IMG/VR virus record: IMGVR_UViG_3300044695_000631
Span: 1-46,478 of that record
Strand: one strand, 5' to 3'
Origin: a virus
DNA length: 46,478 bases
The notes under the pieces are model-generated. The model worked only from the letters and a program-made list of their open reading frames with translations, was not told where the DNA came from and made no database searches. The position numbers were made by a program, and so were the translations under genes. This document shows, piece by piece, positions 23,485-32,400 of this stretch (its first letter is position 1; each line of letters starts with the position of its first letter).

Positions 23485-23908
23485 ATTCTTCGTTCCTTAG
23501 CACGGGAGTGTCACCGGGTAGGTTTTCGTATCCAATCTGCTTTCCTACCCCCATGTGCAAGGCCATGTCATTTGGGAAAGGCGCGTGGCCGTTTAGGTGT
23601 AATCGCTCTTCTTCCGAAACTCGCCAGTCACGCCACGAGGAAAAGTCACGGCGCGGTGCGAGGTTTATATGGCAACCCACATTCGCCGCGAGTTGGTGGA
23701 TAAGCTCAATGACCTCCACAGGCTGCATGAGAGACCACACAAAACGTCCATCGTTGCAGCGCATACCAATCTCGGTCGTGCCGCCAAAGGCAGTCCCTAC
23801 GGTAATAGATCGAGCACGGTTGAGGTCACCCATCCGGCTCTCTTCGCTCATGCGGCGATCTATCTTCAGCATCTCTTCTTCATGCTGCTTGTCTATACCT
23901 TCAGACAT
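23411..23908 (-). CDS. Hypothetical protein between fibre and chaperone genes
   Basis: 165 residues from the ATG at 23908, which overlaps the stop of the glycine-rich gene (TAATG). The protein is soluble with a helical start (MSEGIDKQHEEEMLKIDRRM), a beta-like middle (TAFGGTTEIGMRCNDGRF, VWSLMQPVEVIELIHQLA) and a polar C-terminus with PNDMALHMGVGKQIGYENLP. I do not recognise it. Its last 24 codons overlap the next gene in another frame. A role in fibre assembly is suggested only by the neighbours. Confidence 0.6.
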   Translation of the reverse strand: MSEGIDKQHEEEMLKIDRRMSEESRMGDLNRARSITVGTAFGGTTEIGMRCNDGRFVWSLMQPVEVIELIHQLAANVGCHINLAPRRDFSSWRDWRVSEEERLHLNGHAPFPNDMALHMGVGKQIGYENLPGDTPVLRNEEYAEQAVAVEKLSNGRDADGAAGAS

Positions 23909-24909
23909 TACTGCGGGTTCCACGATATTACAACTTGTCCGCCCGGAGATCCGACAGTAATCGGGAAAGACCCTCCGGGTGTTACAGGGCGGGAATTAAC
24001 AGTCGAGGGGTTTGGAGATGTACCGGGGTTACCGGGGTTGGCTGGCGTAGCTACGCCGCCACGACCGCCGCCACCGCCGCCGCCGCCATAGACAGGAACA
24101 CAAGTGGCGGTGCAAAAAAGACCGCCTCCTCCTCCTCCACCAGAACGCGCTACAAAAAGACTAGCAGCAGTGCCGCTACCGGCGCACGAAATGCCTCCGG
24201 GTCCACCTCCGGAACAACCCCCACTACCGGGTGTAGCCCCGGAGGCGGCACTTCCTGAGTTAACGTCCCCCGCACCGCCGCCGCCAGCCAAACACCCCCT
24301 GCCGCCGCTGGGAGACCCACCCGGACCCCCGCTGCCGGGTGAATTATTGCATACTACGCTGTAACAACCACAGACAAAGAATAGAGTGCCACGGTTTCCC
24401 CCATTCCCACCAGTTCCGCCCGCGCCTTGCGTCCCGCCTGTACCGGCGTTACCTTGTGCCCCACCGGGGAATGTCTGACTTAGGCCGGTAGATGGGTTCC
24501 CCGCGCTACCTGCCGTGCCGGGATTGCCCGATGACCCAGAGAACCCTGTACCACCGGCGCTACCGTTCCCCCCACAAGCCGAACCACCTCCTACAGCGGT
24601 AGGAATGCTGCCGCCGCCAGTGCCGCCATTGCCACCAGCCCCATTATTAACGGCTCCGGAAACGGGGTGGAACCATCGCGTCCCACCACCACCGCCGCCA
24701 CCGCCGCCTTTGCCGGGACCCGGGGAGGCGCAAGGCGCAGGGTTTCCTGCATTGCCGGGGTTACCATTACCGCCTTTGCCGGTGATGTTTACCACCGATA
24801 TACCTGTGGGCACAACGAAAGTACCCGGCGAGTTAAACGTCGAAGTGCCGCCCGGCGTTAACGACACGCCGCCGCCAAACAACGTAACTTTGGATGTTCC
24901 TGTAGGCAT
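23908..24909 (-). CDS. Glycine-rich adhesin-like fibre protein with collagen-like motifs
   Basis: 333 residues from the ATG at 24909 (TAATG with the upstream oxygenase gene). A short beta N-terminus (TFNSPGTFVVPTGISVVNIT) is followed by about 240 residues dominated by Gly, with runs such as GKGGGGGGGGGT, and many Gly-x-Pro elements (GNPGNAGNP, SGNPGTAGSAGNP, NPGNPG). This composition resembles polyglycine-helix adhesins of phage fibre tips (T-even gp38 type) and glycine-rich fibre domains. Pro at collagen Y positions is what prolyl hydroxylases modify, and four oxygenase genes lie directly upstream. Host recognition is the likely role; modification is a hypothesis. Confidence 0.72.
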   Translation of the reverse strand: MPTGTSKVTLFGGGVSLTPGGTSTFNSPGTFVVPTGISVVNITGKGGNGNPGNAGNPAPCASPGPGKGGGGGGGGGTRWFHPVSGAVNNGAGGNGGTGGGSIPTAVGGGSACGGNGSAGGTGFSGSSGNPGTAGSAGNPSTGLSQTFPGGAQGNAGTGGTQGAGGTGGNGGNRGTLFFVCGCYSVVCNNSPGSGGPGGSPSGGRGCLAGGGGAGDVNSGSAASGATPGSGGCSGGGPGGISCAGSGTAASLFVARSGGGGGGGLFCTATCVPVYGGGGGGGGRGGVATPANPGNPGTSPNPSTVNSRPVTPGGSFPITVGSPGGQVVISWNPQ

Positions 24910-25499
24910 TACGATCTCCAAACGCTAGGGTGGCCCGCGCCGGAGCGCTTATCCCAATGGTACTCAGTAAACAGGCCGTTCTTTTCAACATAGTGTAACA
25001 TAAACTGGGCGTTCACTTTAGCATGTATCATCTTGTTACGCCAGTGGTAGACCTCGCAACCTTTATATATCACAGCGTCGCCGGGATTAAGGGTAACCTT
25101 CGTAGGTTCGGCGTCCCCGTACTGCATCCAGATTGGCCACGGCTCGCCATCGCAAGCAACATTAACAGTAACAGAATACTCGCACGATGGTCTGTCCACA
25201 TGCCTCTCAAGCTCATCGCCCTCAACATACACACGGCTGTAGGAATACGTGGGTAGCAACTCCTTACCGACTATGGCCTCCACAGCTTCTCGGCTATTTA
25301 CCAGCATAACCTCCATCAATGGGTCCGCATACCGTGCGTACTGACTGGGGTTATTCGACGACGGTCCCGTGCCTTCACCCCTATCCGTGTATAGCGTGTC
25401 TTTCAGCGCGTACTCCATGTACCGAGACACTACACTGGCGTCTTCGGGCGACATGAAGTTAGGGACTACTTGGTAAGTGAAAGCGGTCTCATTACTCAT
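24909..25499 (-). CDS. 2-oxoglutarate/Fe(II) oxygenase 1
   Basis: 196 residues with the double-stranded beta-helix signature: ERHVDRPSCEYSVTVNV gives His100-x-Asp102, LNPGDAVIYKGCEVYHW gives distal His152, and a nearby basic residue (Lys161) could bind the 2OG carboxylate. The family couples decarboxylation of 2-oxoglutarate to hydroxylation of proteins, lipids, small molecules or nucleic acids. The substrate is unknown. It overlaps the next oxygenase gene by 8 bases and abuts the glycine-rich fibre gene. It differs in length and motifs from its three neighbours, so the four are not simple recent copies. Confidence 0.85.
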   Translation of the reverse strand: MSNETAFTYQVVPNFMSPEDASVVSRYMEYALKDTLYTDRGEGTGPSSNNPSQYARYADPLMEVMLVNSREAVEAIVGKELLPTYSYSRVYVEGDELERHVDRPSCEYSVTVNVACDGEPWPIWMQYGDAEPTKVTLNPGDAVIYKGCEVYHWRNKMIHAKVNAQFMLHYVEKNGLFTEYHWDKRSGAGHPSVWRS

Positions 25500-26085
25500 A
25501 GTAGAACCATCCGGTGACTATGTACTTGCTCCGGTCACACAAGACAGGGTTACCTCTGTGCGCGTGGGTAAACGTAGCGGGCCATAACAGCATAGTGTTA
25601 GCTTCGGGGTTTATGCGCCTGCGCTGGTAAAGGAACTCGGTCTCGCCGCCATCGCCATCGCTAAGTGTGTTTAGATATAGCATGTAGACCAGCACCCGGT
25701 CGGCATGCTCACCGTTACCTTGCTCGCCGTGCCAGACGTGGTAGCCGCCGCCGGGATCGGTGCGTTGCATTTTCATGTGCGTGGCTCGAATGCGACCATT
25801 CTTTAGCACCGAGAAATGCTCTGCGTAATCTTCGTAGCAGTTCTGCAAGCCTTTAAAGAACATATTCTCTACCGAAGCGTCTTCAAACGGCGTAGCGGTA
25901 TGCACGCCCATGTTCAACCCGAGTTGCATATCATCTTTGACGTGACGCGCAGCACCTTCGCCGTTTTGCCTATTAGTCCCAGCGCCACTCTGCGTCAGAC
26001 GTTCAAACTCCGCAATCAAGTGCTCGCAATACCCGTCAGGATACACGTCGGGGTACAACTTAATAAAGTCTTCTTGATTGCTCAT
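25492..26085 (-). CDS. 2-oxoglutarate/Fe(II) oxygenase 2 (prolyl-hydroxylase-like)
   Basis: 197 residues from the ATG at 26085 (ATGA with the upstream gene). The core reads GGGYHVWHGEQGNGEHADR, with His119-x-Glu121 as a likely facial-triad pair, then MLYLNTLSDGDGGETEF, the P4H-like strand, then TFTHAHRGNPV with His176 and KYIVTGW with Lys187 for 2OG binding. The Y-L-N...G-G-x-T-x-F and H-x-G-x-P-V...K-Y-I elements are classic for prolyl-4-hydroxylase-type enzymes. The iron ligand is Glu instead of the usual Asp. A protein substrate is plausible; it is the best candidate for a prolyl hydroxylase here. Confidence 0.88.
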   Translation of the reverse strand: MSNQEDFIKLYPDVYPDGYCEHLIAEFERLTQSGAGTNRQNGEGAARHVKDDMQLGLNMGVHTATPFEDASVENMFFKGLQNCYEDYAEHFSVLKNGRIRATHMKMQRTDPGGGYHVWHGEQGNGEHADRVLVYMLYLNTLSDGDGGETEFLYQRRRINPEANTMLLWPATFTHAHRGNPVLCDRSKYIVTGWFYYE

Positions 26086-26669
26086 CGGAAAGGTGGTCCT
26101 GAAATCCATGCCACGAGAGACTGACGTGTCCCTTGCGTGACGGGTGTGACTTGATGGAGAGTGTACGCCGGAAACACAGCTATAAGCCCCCGCTGTTTGC
26201 GGACGTTCTTTGGCTCGCCGCCCGTCATGACTTGGAGGTTGCCGCCTTCATATTGCGCTGGGTCTGTCAACTGAAGTACGAGGCTCAACTTGCGGCTCGG
26301 CGCGTTATTCCCACCGTAGTCTTGGTGCCAGCCATACATGCCATGCTCGGACTGATTGTAGTTGGTTAGCTGTATAGCCTCGCCAAACCCCGTCAGATCA
26401 AAACGATAACACTCGGCGTTCAAAGAAGACGCGGCATGTGCCAGCTTCTCAAACACCCAAGCGGTTTCGGGTGTTTTGTTGATCCATGAAACTTGCGAAC
26501 GGCGGATGTTGTTAAGCTCGTCACCACTTGGATTTCCGCCCACCTGCGCTCGCTGATCGGCGTTCTTGGCCTGCTGCTGCAACCAATCAAGCTCTTGCTC
26601 CGTGAACGCGCCTTCCCACCAGACGAAGGGTTCGGTCGGCATGGCGTAGGGTGTTAGCAAGTGCTGCAT
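26082..26669 (-). CDS. 2-oxoglutarate/Fe(II) oxygenase 3 (PKHD type)
   Basis: 195 residues from the ATG at 26669, chosen because AAGGA precedes it; a longer frame would be encoded inside the upstream gene. YGWHQDYGG gives His115-x-Asp117, LHQVTPVTQGTRQS gives His172 and Arg182, and EGGNLQV lies between, the full PKHD-hydroxylase pattern. The N-terminal helical part has FTEQELDWLQQQAKNADQ. All canonical residues are present, so activity is likely. The substrate is unknown. It overlaps the fourth oxygenase gene upstream by 16 bases and the second by ATGA. Confidence 0.9.
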   Translation of the reverse strand: MQHLLTPYAMPTEPFVWWEGAFTEQELDWLQQQAKNADQRAQVGGNPSGDELNNIRRSQVSWINKTPETAWVFEKLAHAASSLNAECYRFDLTGFGEAIQLTNYNQSEHGMYGWHQDYGGNNAPSRKLSLVLQLTDPAQYEGGNLQVMTGGEPKNVRKQRGLIAVFPAYTLHQVTPVTQGTRQSLVAWISGPPFR

Positions 26670-27247
26670 GGGCGATCCTTGTGGGATATGATGAAGTGCA
26701 GGCACCGCGTCGGTGTCTCGGCGTTCCCGCCTACAAGCTGGTGCTGCATCCATGAGTTGGCGAGGAGAACAGTCCCCGGCTGCATATTATTAAAATGGAT
26801 GCTGTTTGTAGCGTTCGTCACTTCGTCGCTAGATGCGAAGTCAAGCTCAACCATCGCCTTGTTCATACGCGTGTCGTGGTAGATTGGGTACGCACCACCT
26901 TCAGGGGCGTCCATAAAAAACCAGCCAGCAACCTGACTGTTCTTATGCACGTGGACGTTAGTCCCTGCCCCCTTCTTCACCTCCTGCGCCCAGAGGCCGG
27001 AAATATAAAAGTCGTAGCGCTCAACTGCGTACCCCTGCCCTCGCAGGATTTCTACGGCTGAGACTAGCAAATAGTCAGATAGCTCACGGAGCGCAGGCTC
27101 GTGAGCGAGAAATGCCGACTGGCACATGAGCGATGCCTCATCACGCACCTTGTCCAACTGCTCTAAACATGTCGGAAGGACGCGCTCTATGAGATCAGGC
27201 CGCTCGTCCCTGTACACAATGGCAGGGAAATAGGCAAAACCCTGCAT
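26654..27247 (-). CDS. 2-oxoglutarate/Fe(II) oxygenase 4 (TIGR02466-like)
   Basis: 197 residues. The core NVHVHKNSQVAGWFFMDAPE supplies His99 and/or His101, and LLANSWMQHQLVGGN gives His169 with Arg181 in ETPTRCLHFIISH. This follows the H-x-H...S/A-G-x-x-Y/F...P-S-W-x-x-H...R pattern of a 2OG-Fe(II) family (TIGR02466) common in marine and cyanobacterial phages. The N-terminal 80 residues are helical. Start and stop overlap both neighbours. As in other members, the reaction is assumed to be hydroxylation; the substrate is not known. Confidence 0.82.
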   Translation of the reverse strand: MQGFAYFPAIVYRDERPDLIERVLPTCLEQLDKVRDEASLMCQSAFLAHEPALRELSDYLLVSAVEILRGQGYAVERYDFYISGLWAQEVKKGAGTNVHVHKNSQVAGWFFMDAPEGGAYPIYHDTRMNKAMVELDFASSDEVTNATNSIHFNNMQPGTVLLANSWMQHQLVGGNAETPTRCLHFIISHKDRPCSTC

Positions 27248-27492
27248 TACTCACCAATGTAGTTAGTAAGCTCTTGAGCAAACGCGGAAATTTCTGCGGC
27301 AGTAATGGCCGCGTCGCCAACGGGCTTATTACGGGCGTTTTCGATAAGGGTCTCCTTCGCCAAGCGGATAAGCTCCAGCTTTGCGCGGCGTGCCTCCATC
27401 TCCTGCTCATGTTCCCGACGGGCTTTTTCAGCCTCCAGATGCATGGCCTGCTGCGCGGCCTGTTGTGCCTGCATTTCTTCCGTTAAAGCCAT
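27247..27492 (-). CDS. Small coiled-coil protein
   Basis: 81 residues, almost entirely one charged helix (MQAQQAAQQAMHLEAEKARR, EHEQEMEARRAKLELIRLAK) with a short C-terminal helix (AAEISAFAQELTNYIGE). It sits between a fibre-like gene and the oxygenase group and shares a base with the next start (TAATG). Possibly an assembly factor or adaptor; not recognised. Confidence 0.65.
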   Translation of the reverse strand: MALTEEMQAQQAAQQAMHLEAEKARREHEQEMEARRAKLELIRLAKETLIENARNKPVGDAAITAAEISAFAQELTNYIGE

Positions 27493-27508
27493 TGGGTGCT
27501 CCTTCCGC

Positions 27509-28402
27509 TTAGGCTATCATGTTCTTCATCGAGATATTGCCATAATATGTCGTGCCGTTATCTGGCGTAAAGAATACCCAAATGTCAACAGCATTCGCAG
27601 TTGTCGTGCGAGAAAGCGCCGCAGCACCTCCGGGGAAGCGGAACGTACCGCCAGCCCATGCGACTGTTCTGCTCGCCGTTGCGTCGTTCGTCAGGATCAA
27701 CGTGAAAGACGAGCCACGGCTTGCGTTGGCGTTTGAGTTTGCCAACGTGAAGGTGCAGTTGCCGGTGAGCGTAGCGGTAAAGACGTTACCCTGATTAAGA
27801 TTGATTGTGGTGGCTGTGCCCGAGTTACCCAGCGCAACGACCTCATCTGAGTAAACTGCTTCGAGGTAGCCAGCACTGGTGAGCCTAGCAACTTCTGCGC
27901 CATTAGTGCTGAACGCAAGCGTGTCAGCCGCTGGAGACCACATGCCGGTGTTAAGGTCACCCGTGAACGTGTGGGACGGCGTGCCTACCGCCCCGAGTGC
28001 GGTGGCAACGCTTGTAGCACTCGCAGCGCCAAGGGTCGGGGTAATGAGTGTTGGTGAACTGTTAAGTACGACGGAGCCAGTTCCGGTCGAGGCGGTGACG
28101 CCTGTACCGCCGTTAGCAACGGCAAGCGTGCCAGCAAGCGTGATAGTTCCGCTACTGGTGATTGGGCCGCCCGATGTAGTAAGACCAGTCGTTCCGCCGC
28201 TAACATCAACCGAAGTGACAGAGCCTGCCGATCCGCTGTTAGATGCAAGCAGTTTGACGGTACCAGCCGCATTTTTAAAATACAGCTTTTCGTCGGTCAG
28301 GTTAATGGCAAGCTCACCCGCAGCAAGGTCGCCCGCGACGGGGGCAGCAGCCGCCGTGCTTGTTCTGTAAAGTTGGATTGGCGTGAAATTCGATTGCGCC
28401 AT
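27509..28402 (-). CDS. Tail fibre-like protein
   Basis: 297 residues. The N-terminus (MAQSNFTPIQLYRTSTAAAA, then GDLAAGELAINLTDEKLYFK) is the common phage fibre start domain. Then come fibre repeats (SVDVSGGTTGLTTSGGPITS and GTLAVANGGTG), a 65-residue unit (116-180) that is also in the 1072-residue fibre, and a C-terminal beta domain with TATLTGNCTFTLAN and DIWVFFTPDNGTTYYGNISM. The stop is followed by the small coiled-coil gene; the start overlaps the previous stop (TAATG). It is probably a receptor-binding or side fibre. Confidence 0.75.
   Translation of the reverse strand: MAQSNFTPIQLYRTSTAAAAPVAGDLAAGELAINLTDEKLYFKNAAGTVKLLASNSGSAGSVTSVDVSGGTTGLTTSGGPITSSGTITLAGTLAVANGGTGVTASTGTGSVVLNSSPTLITPTLGAASATSVATALGAVGTPSHTFTGDLNTGMWSPAADTLAFSTNGAEVARLTSAGYLEAVYSDEVVALGNSGTATTINLNQGNVFTATLTGNCTFTLANSNANASRGSSFTLILTNDATASRTVAWAGGTFRFPGGAAALSRTTTANAVDIWVFFTPDNGTTYYGNISMKNMIA
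27863..28057 (-). repeat. Copy A of a 65-codon unit shared by two fibre genes
   Basis: It encodes residues 116-180 of the 297-residue fibre, from SPTLITPTLGAASATSVATA to SAGYL, including FTGDLNTGMWSPAADTLAF. By my count 45 of 65 residues match copy B at 29828-30022. The unit ends before an unrelated C-terminal domain in each protein. Confidence 0.8.
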
Positions 28403-28632
28403 TAGAAAGTACCTCCGTCGATGCCGCCAAACGACGGTGTAGATGCGCCATTAGATAACAGAACTTGACCAGTAGTTCCAGCAGAAGTGAATGCGTATGC
28501 CGTTCCCGTGCCATATGCAACAGCGCCCGCAGTGGGAGCGGCGGTTCCGTTCGTCCCGCCATTACCAACAGGCAACGTGCCTGTGGCCGTTGATACGTTT
28601 GCCGGGGGAAGAATACTTGAAAGAGTGGCCAT
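28402..28632 (-). CDS. Short fibre-repeat protein
   Basis: 76 residues from the ATG at 28632 (TAATG with the previous stop). It contains only fibre-type repeat sequence: TGTLPVGNGGTNGTAAPTAG, then GTTGQVLLSNGASTPSFGG, ending DGGTF. The same VGTTGQVL element is in the 1072-residue fibre, and the 402-residue fibre-like protein ends similarly (DGGAF). It may be a structural spacer, or the remnant of a longer fibre split from the following gene; each has its own start, so I annotate it as a gene. Confidence 0.62.
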   Translation of the reverse strand: MATLSSILPPANVSTATGTLPVGNGGTNGTAAPTAGAVAYGTGTAYAFTSAGTTGQVLLSNGASTPSFGGIDGGTF

Positions 28633-29492
28633 TAAACATTCCCTGTACTTGTTGATGGGAAGGCGCGACCAGCGCCCCAAATAATTCTTACTGCACCACC
28701 AGCGCCCGGACCGTTTTCATCAGCAACTTCAGCACCGCCACCGCCGCCGCCATATGCGCCACCTGTTGACGGCGTTGCGGTAGATCCGGGGCTTGCCGAG
28801 CCATCCGCTCCGCCAGAACCACCAAAACCAGAAGTGCCATTGCTCCCGTTATACGTCCCACCGGCACCGTTAGAACCTTGGCCAAGTATTCCTACACCCC
28901 CGCCAGCACCCGCAGCATCAGCAGTACCGCCAGAACCACCACCACCACCGCCGCCACCGGAACCAGTTCCTGCGTTGTCAGTATCGATGTTGCCAGCGGC
29001 ACCACCATTTCCTGAATACCCGGCAGCGCCACCTCCACCAGTAGCATCAGAGGCCGAACCATGTGAGGGAACATTACCACCGTTTCCGCCACCGTCCCCA
29101 GTATAAGTTCCGCCAGTTGCGCCCGAGTTAAGTACTCCTCCCCCACCACCAAAACCAGCAACGGTTGCAGTACTTACAAAATAACTATCACCGCCGTTCC
29201 CTGCCGAAGTATTTGTTGCCCTAACTCCCCCGGCTCCTACGACTACAGTATAGCTTGTTCCGGGGCTGACAGATATATTATTTTTCCAACCAAGGCCGCC
29301 ACCAGCGCCACCCCAACCACCAGAGCCGTTCTGACTTTGCCCACCACCGCCACCGCCAACAGCAACGACGCACACACTCGTAACCCCCGCAGGGCAGACC
29401 CATGAGTAGGTTCCGGGTGTAGTGTAGGCGTCTTGACCCGGCGGAGCGACAAAGGCGTTTACTCCAGCCAGAGCGCAGAGAACACCCGTCAT
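28632..29492 (-). CDS. Glycine-rich domain fibre/adhesin protein
   Basis: 286 residues from the ATG at 29492 (ATGA with the previous stop). The N-terminus resembles a secretion signal (MTGVLCALAGVNAFVAPPG) but is probably just hydrophobic. Next is YTTPGTYSWVCPAGVTSVCV, then VAVGGGGGG, the beginning of the glycine-rich (Gly_rich_2) domain common in phage fibres, then about 190 residues of Gly-rich repeats, and the closing AGGAVRIIWG, typical of this domain. It is a second glycine-rich protein besides the one at 23908-24909 and likely forms or caps a fibre tip. Confidence 0.75.
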   Translation of the reverse strand: MTGVLCALAGVNAFVAPPGQDAYTTPGTYSWVCPAGVTSVCVVAVGGGGGGQSQNGSGGWGGAGGGLGWKNNISVSPGTSYTVVVGAGGVRATNTSAGNGGDSYFVSTATVAGFGGGGGVLNSGATGGTYTGDGGGNGGNVPSHGSASDATGGGGAAGYSGNGGAAGNIDTDNAGTGSGGGGGGGGSGGTADAAGAGGGVGILGQGSNGAGGTYNGSNGTSGFGGSGGADGSASPGSTATPSTGGAYGGGGGGAEVADENGPGAGGAVRIIWGAGRAFPSTSTGNV

Positions 29493-32400
29493 GTCACGTT
29501 CCCTGTAGCCACCCACACCGTCGAAGTGACCTTAACCAGTGTCGCAAGGCCGTATTGAGCCAAAGTGCGTGAGCCAGTTGTGGCTGTACCTGCCAACCGC
29601 AACGTGTCAGTCGTGATACTAATTGTCTGGCTGCTGCCGCTATTGTTAAAGACCACAATCGTTGCGCCGATAGGGAACGCCACAGAAGCGTTTGCGGGGA
29701 TCACCACACCGCCAGTCGTGATGCTGATGTGTTTGCCCATATCGGACAACGCCAGCGTGTATGCCGATACTTGGCTGTTCTGCGGCAGACCCTTGTAGCC
29801 AACCGCATCAGCGAGATCGGGGGATGTGATGCCGCCTGTGCTGAGAAGACGCAGGGCCTCGACGCCGCCTTCTACAAACGCAAGGGTGTCGGCTGCGGGG
29901 GAGTATATCCCCGTGTTTGTGTCACCTGTGAAGGTATAGCTTGGTGCGCTCACAGAGCCAAGTGCGGCTGCAATGCTTGTGGCCGAAGCCGCGCCGAGGG
30001 TAGGTGTGACAAGGGTTGGGCTGTTTGACAGCACAACATCGACAGTACCTGTTGAAGTAGTTACGCCTGTACCGCCGTTGGCCACAGGCAATGTGCCGGT
30101 GACTTCAGATGTAAGGCTAACGGTTCCAGCAGTGAAAGCCGAGGTACCATTACCTTTAACAATACCCGTGAGCGTCGTAGCGCCTGTGCCGCCGTTGGCC
30201 ACGGCAAGCGTCCCCGTCAGGTCGCTCGTTGGGATCGTAGCTGAAGCAGTGAAAGGCGAAGTGCCGCTACCCTTAACGTAACCAGTCAACGTAGCCACAC
30301 CCGTGCCGCCACCCGTCACTTGGGTAACGCCCGATCCGCCTGCGCCGCCAGTTTGCGCAAACACGTTCCAAGTCGTGCCGCTATAAACAAGCTGGATGCT
30401 GACGTTGGAGAGGTCGCAGACGAGATTTTCAGCCAAGCCCTCGATGGTGGAGCCATTGCGGCCAACCGTGAGGTTGTTTGTGGCCCACGAACTAGATGTA
30501 TCGACAACGATAACCTGATCGCCAACAGCCGGAGTGGCTGGAAGCGTAACCGTGAAGGCTCCGCCGGAAGTGTCAGTCTGCACACCCTCGCTGTCGGTGG
30601 CGGTATAGCTAGACGTTTTGACCGTAGTGTACGTTATGCCACCGGATGAGGGGGGTTGCGATGACCACACCGTGCCATCGCTGGTCAGGACGTTCCCTGC
30701 GGTGCCTACCGAGGATATGCCCGTGCCGCCGAGGCTAACAGCTACAGGAGCGGTTAGGCTGAATTGCGTGCCGGTCAGTGTCAAGCCCGCGCCAGCCGAG
30801 TAAATCTGCGCGGATGAAATCTGCGCAAAGGTGATGTTTGTCGTGCCAAACGTAATCGTACCCACAGTATTGCAGGTATAGGTCTCACCTGCGCCGGTCG
30901 TGCCCTGTTGGACAAAGACGGTCGAGCCTTCGCTCAGACCGTTTGGACTAGCGTTGACGTAAGTGTCCGCGTCACTGGAACGCGTCAGTACCCAGTTGGT
31001 CGAGACGCTACCTACGGTTGTCACGACATAGATGCCGTTCTGCGTCTGATCGGTCTGCTCATAAACTAAAACGCGGTCAGCGGCGCTAACCGTCACGCCA
31101 TCAATAACCAGTGCGGCCTGAGTGCCAGCATTGGTCAGCGTTGCGCCGACCCCAGCAGTCCCGTTGTTGTACGTTGCGTTCAGGTTGAGTGGTGCCTCAA
31201 CCCGGACCGGCGCGTGGAAGTGGATACCAGAGGACACCTGAGTATCCACGTACTGCTTATTGACAAGGTCATTGTTGCTCGCTGGTGCCGTGCTGATCGT
31301 GCCCGTGGTCAGTGCGATAGACGTGATGTCGGTGTTTGCGCCAGAGGCTGCTGCACTGAGGTTAGTTCTCGCCGTAGCCGCCACGGTTGCGCCAGTGCCG
31401 CCGTTGGCCACAGCAAGTGTGCCTGCAAGGCTTACCGCGCCGGTTGTGGCTGTGGATGGCGTGAGGCCCGTCGTGCCCGCGCTGAAAGAGGTTACGGCAA
31501 CTGATGCGAGTGTGGCCCAAGATGGAGCTGCGGCTGTGTTACCAACCAACACCTGACCCGTTGTGCCGACAGCAGTTGCGGCAATCGCCGAAGTGCCATT
31601 ACCGTACAGGACACCGCTTGCTCCAAGGGTCGTTGCGCCAGTGCCGCCATTGGCAACAGCAAGCGTGCCGCCAAGGGTCAGCGTGCCCGATGATGTGATC
31701 GGGCCGCCAGTGAACGAAAGCCCAGTCGTGCCGCCGCTGGCATCAACGGATGTGACCGTGCCGGGGTTGGTGGTCGAGGTAATGGTGAAGTTGGGGTACG
31801 TGCCGCTAATGGACGTGCCACCCGCGCCAGTCAGCGCCACAACTTGGTCGGGTGCCGTGTTGACCACTGTGATAGAGCCAGAGGTCGTGATAGGGCCGCC
31901 CGAGACACTGATGCCCGTGCTTGCCGTCAAGTTAATGCTGGTGACTGTGCCGCCGCCGATAGGTGCCTGCCACTCTGGCGGAGCCACGCCGCCAGCCGAT
32001 ACCAGTACATCGCCTACGTTACCAGACGTGGGCGTCAGATAAAGCGCGTTGTTGCTGGAATACACAACGGCACCGACAACAGGAGACAGACTGTTGCCGG
32101 TGCCTCCACGGGACAAGGGGAGCACGCCTTGAGTTTCCGTGGTGTCGCTCAGGTCCACCGCTGGGTGGACGTGATCTTCACGCGCGGCAACAGTCGAGAC
32201 ACCGGGGGTTCCGGGACCGAGAGGCTCAGGCGTTGTAGTCGAAAAGTTTACGGCGAAGGAACGGTTGACGGAGAGGTCTCCACCGCCCGTAAGACCGTCG
32301 CCAGCCGTGATTGTGCGGTTGATGGGGACGTAATCCGGAAGCACGATGAGTGTCGAGGTCGCAGCCGTGATACGCCCCTGTGCGTTGACCGTGAGGACCG

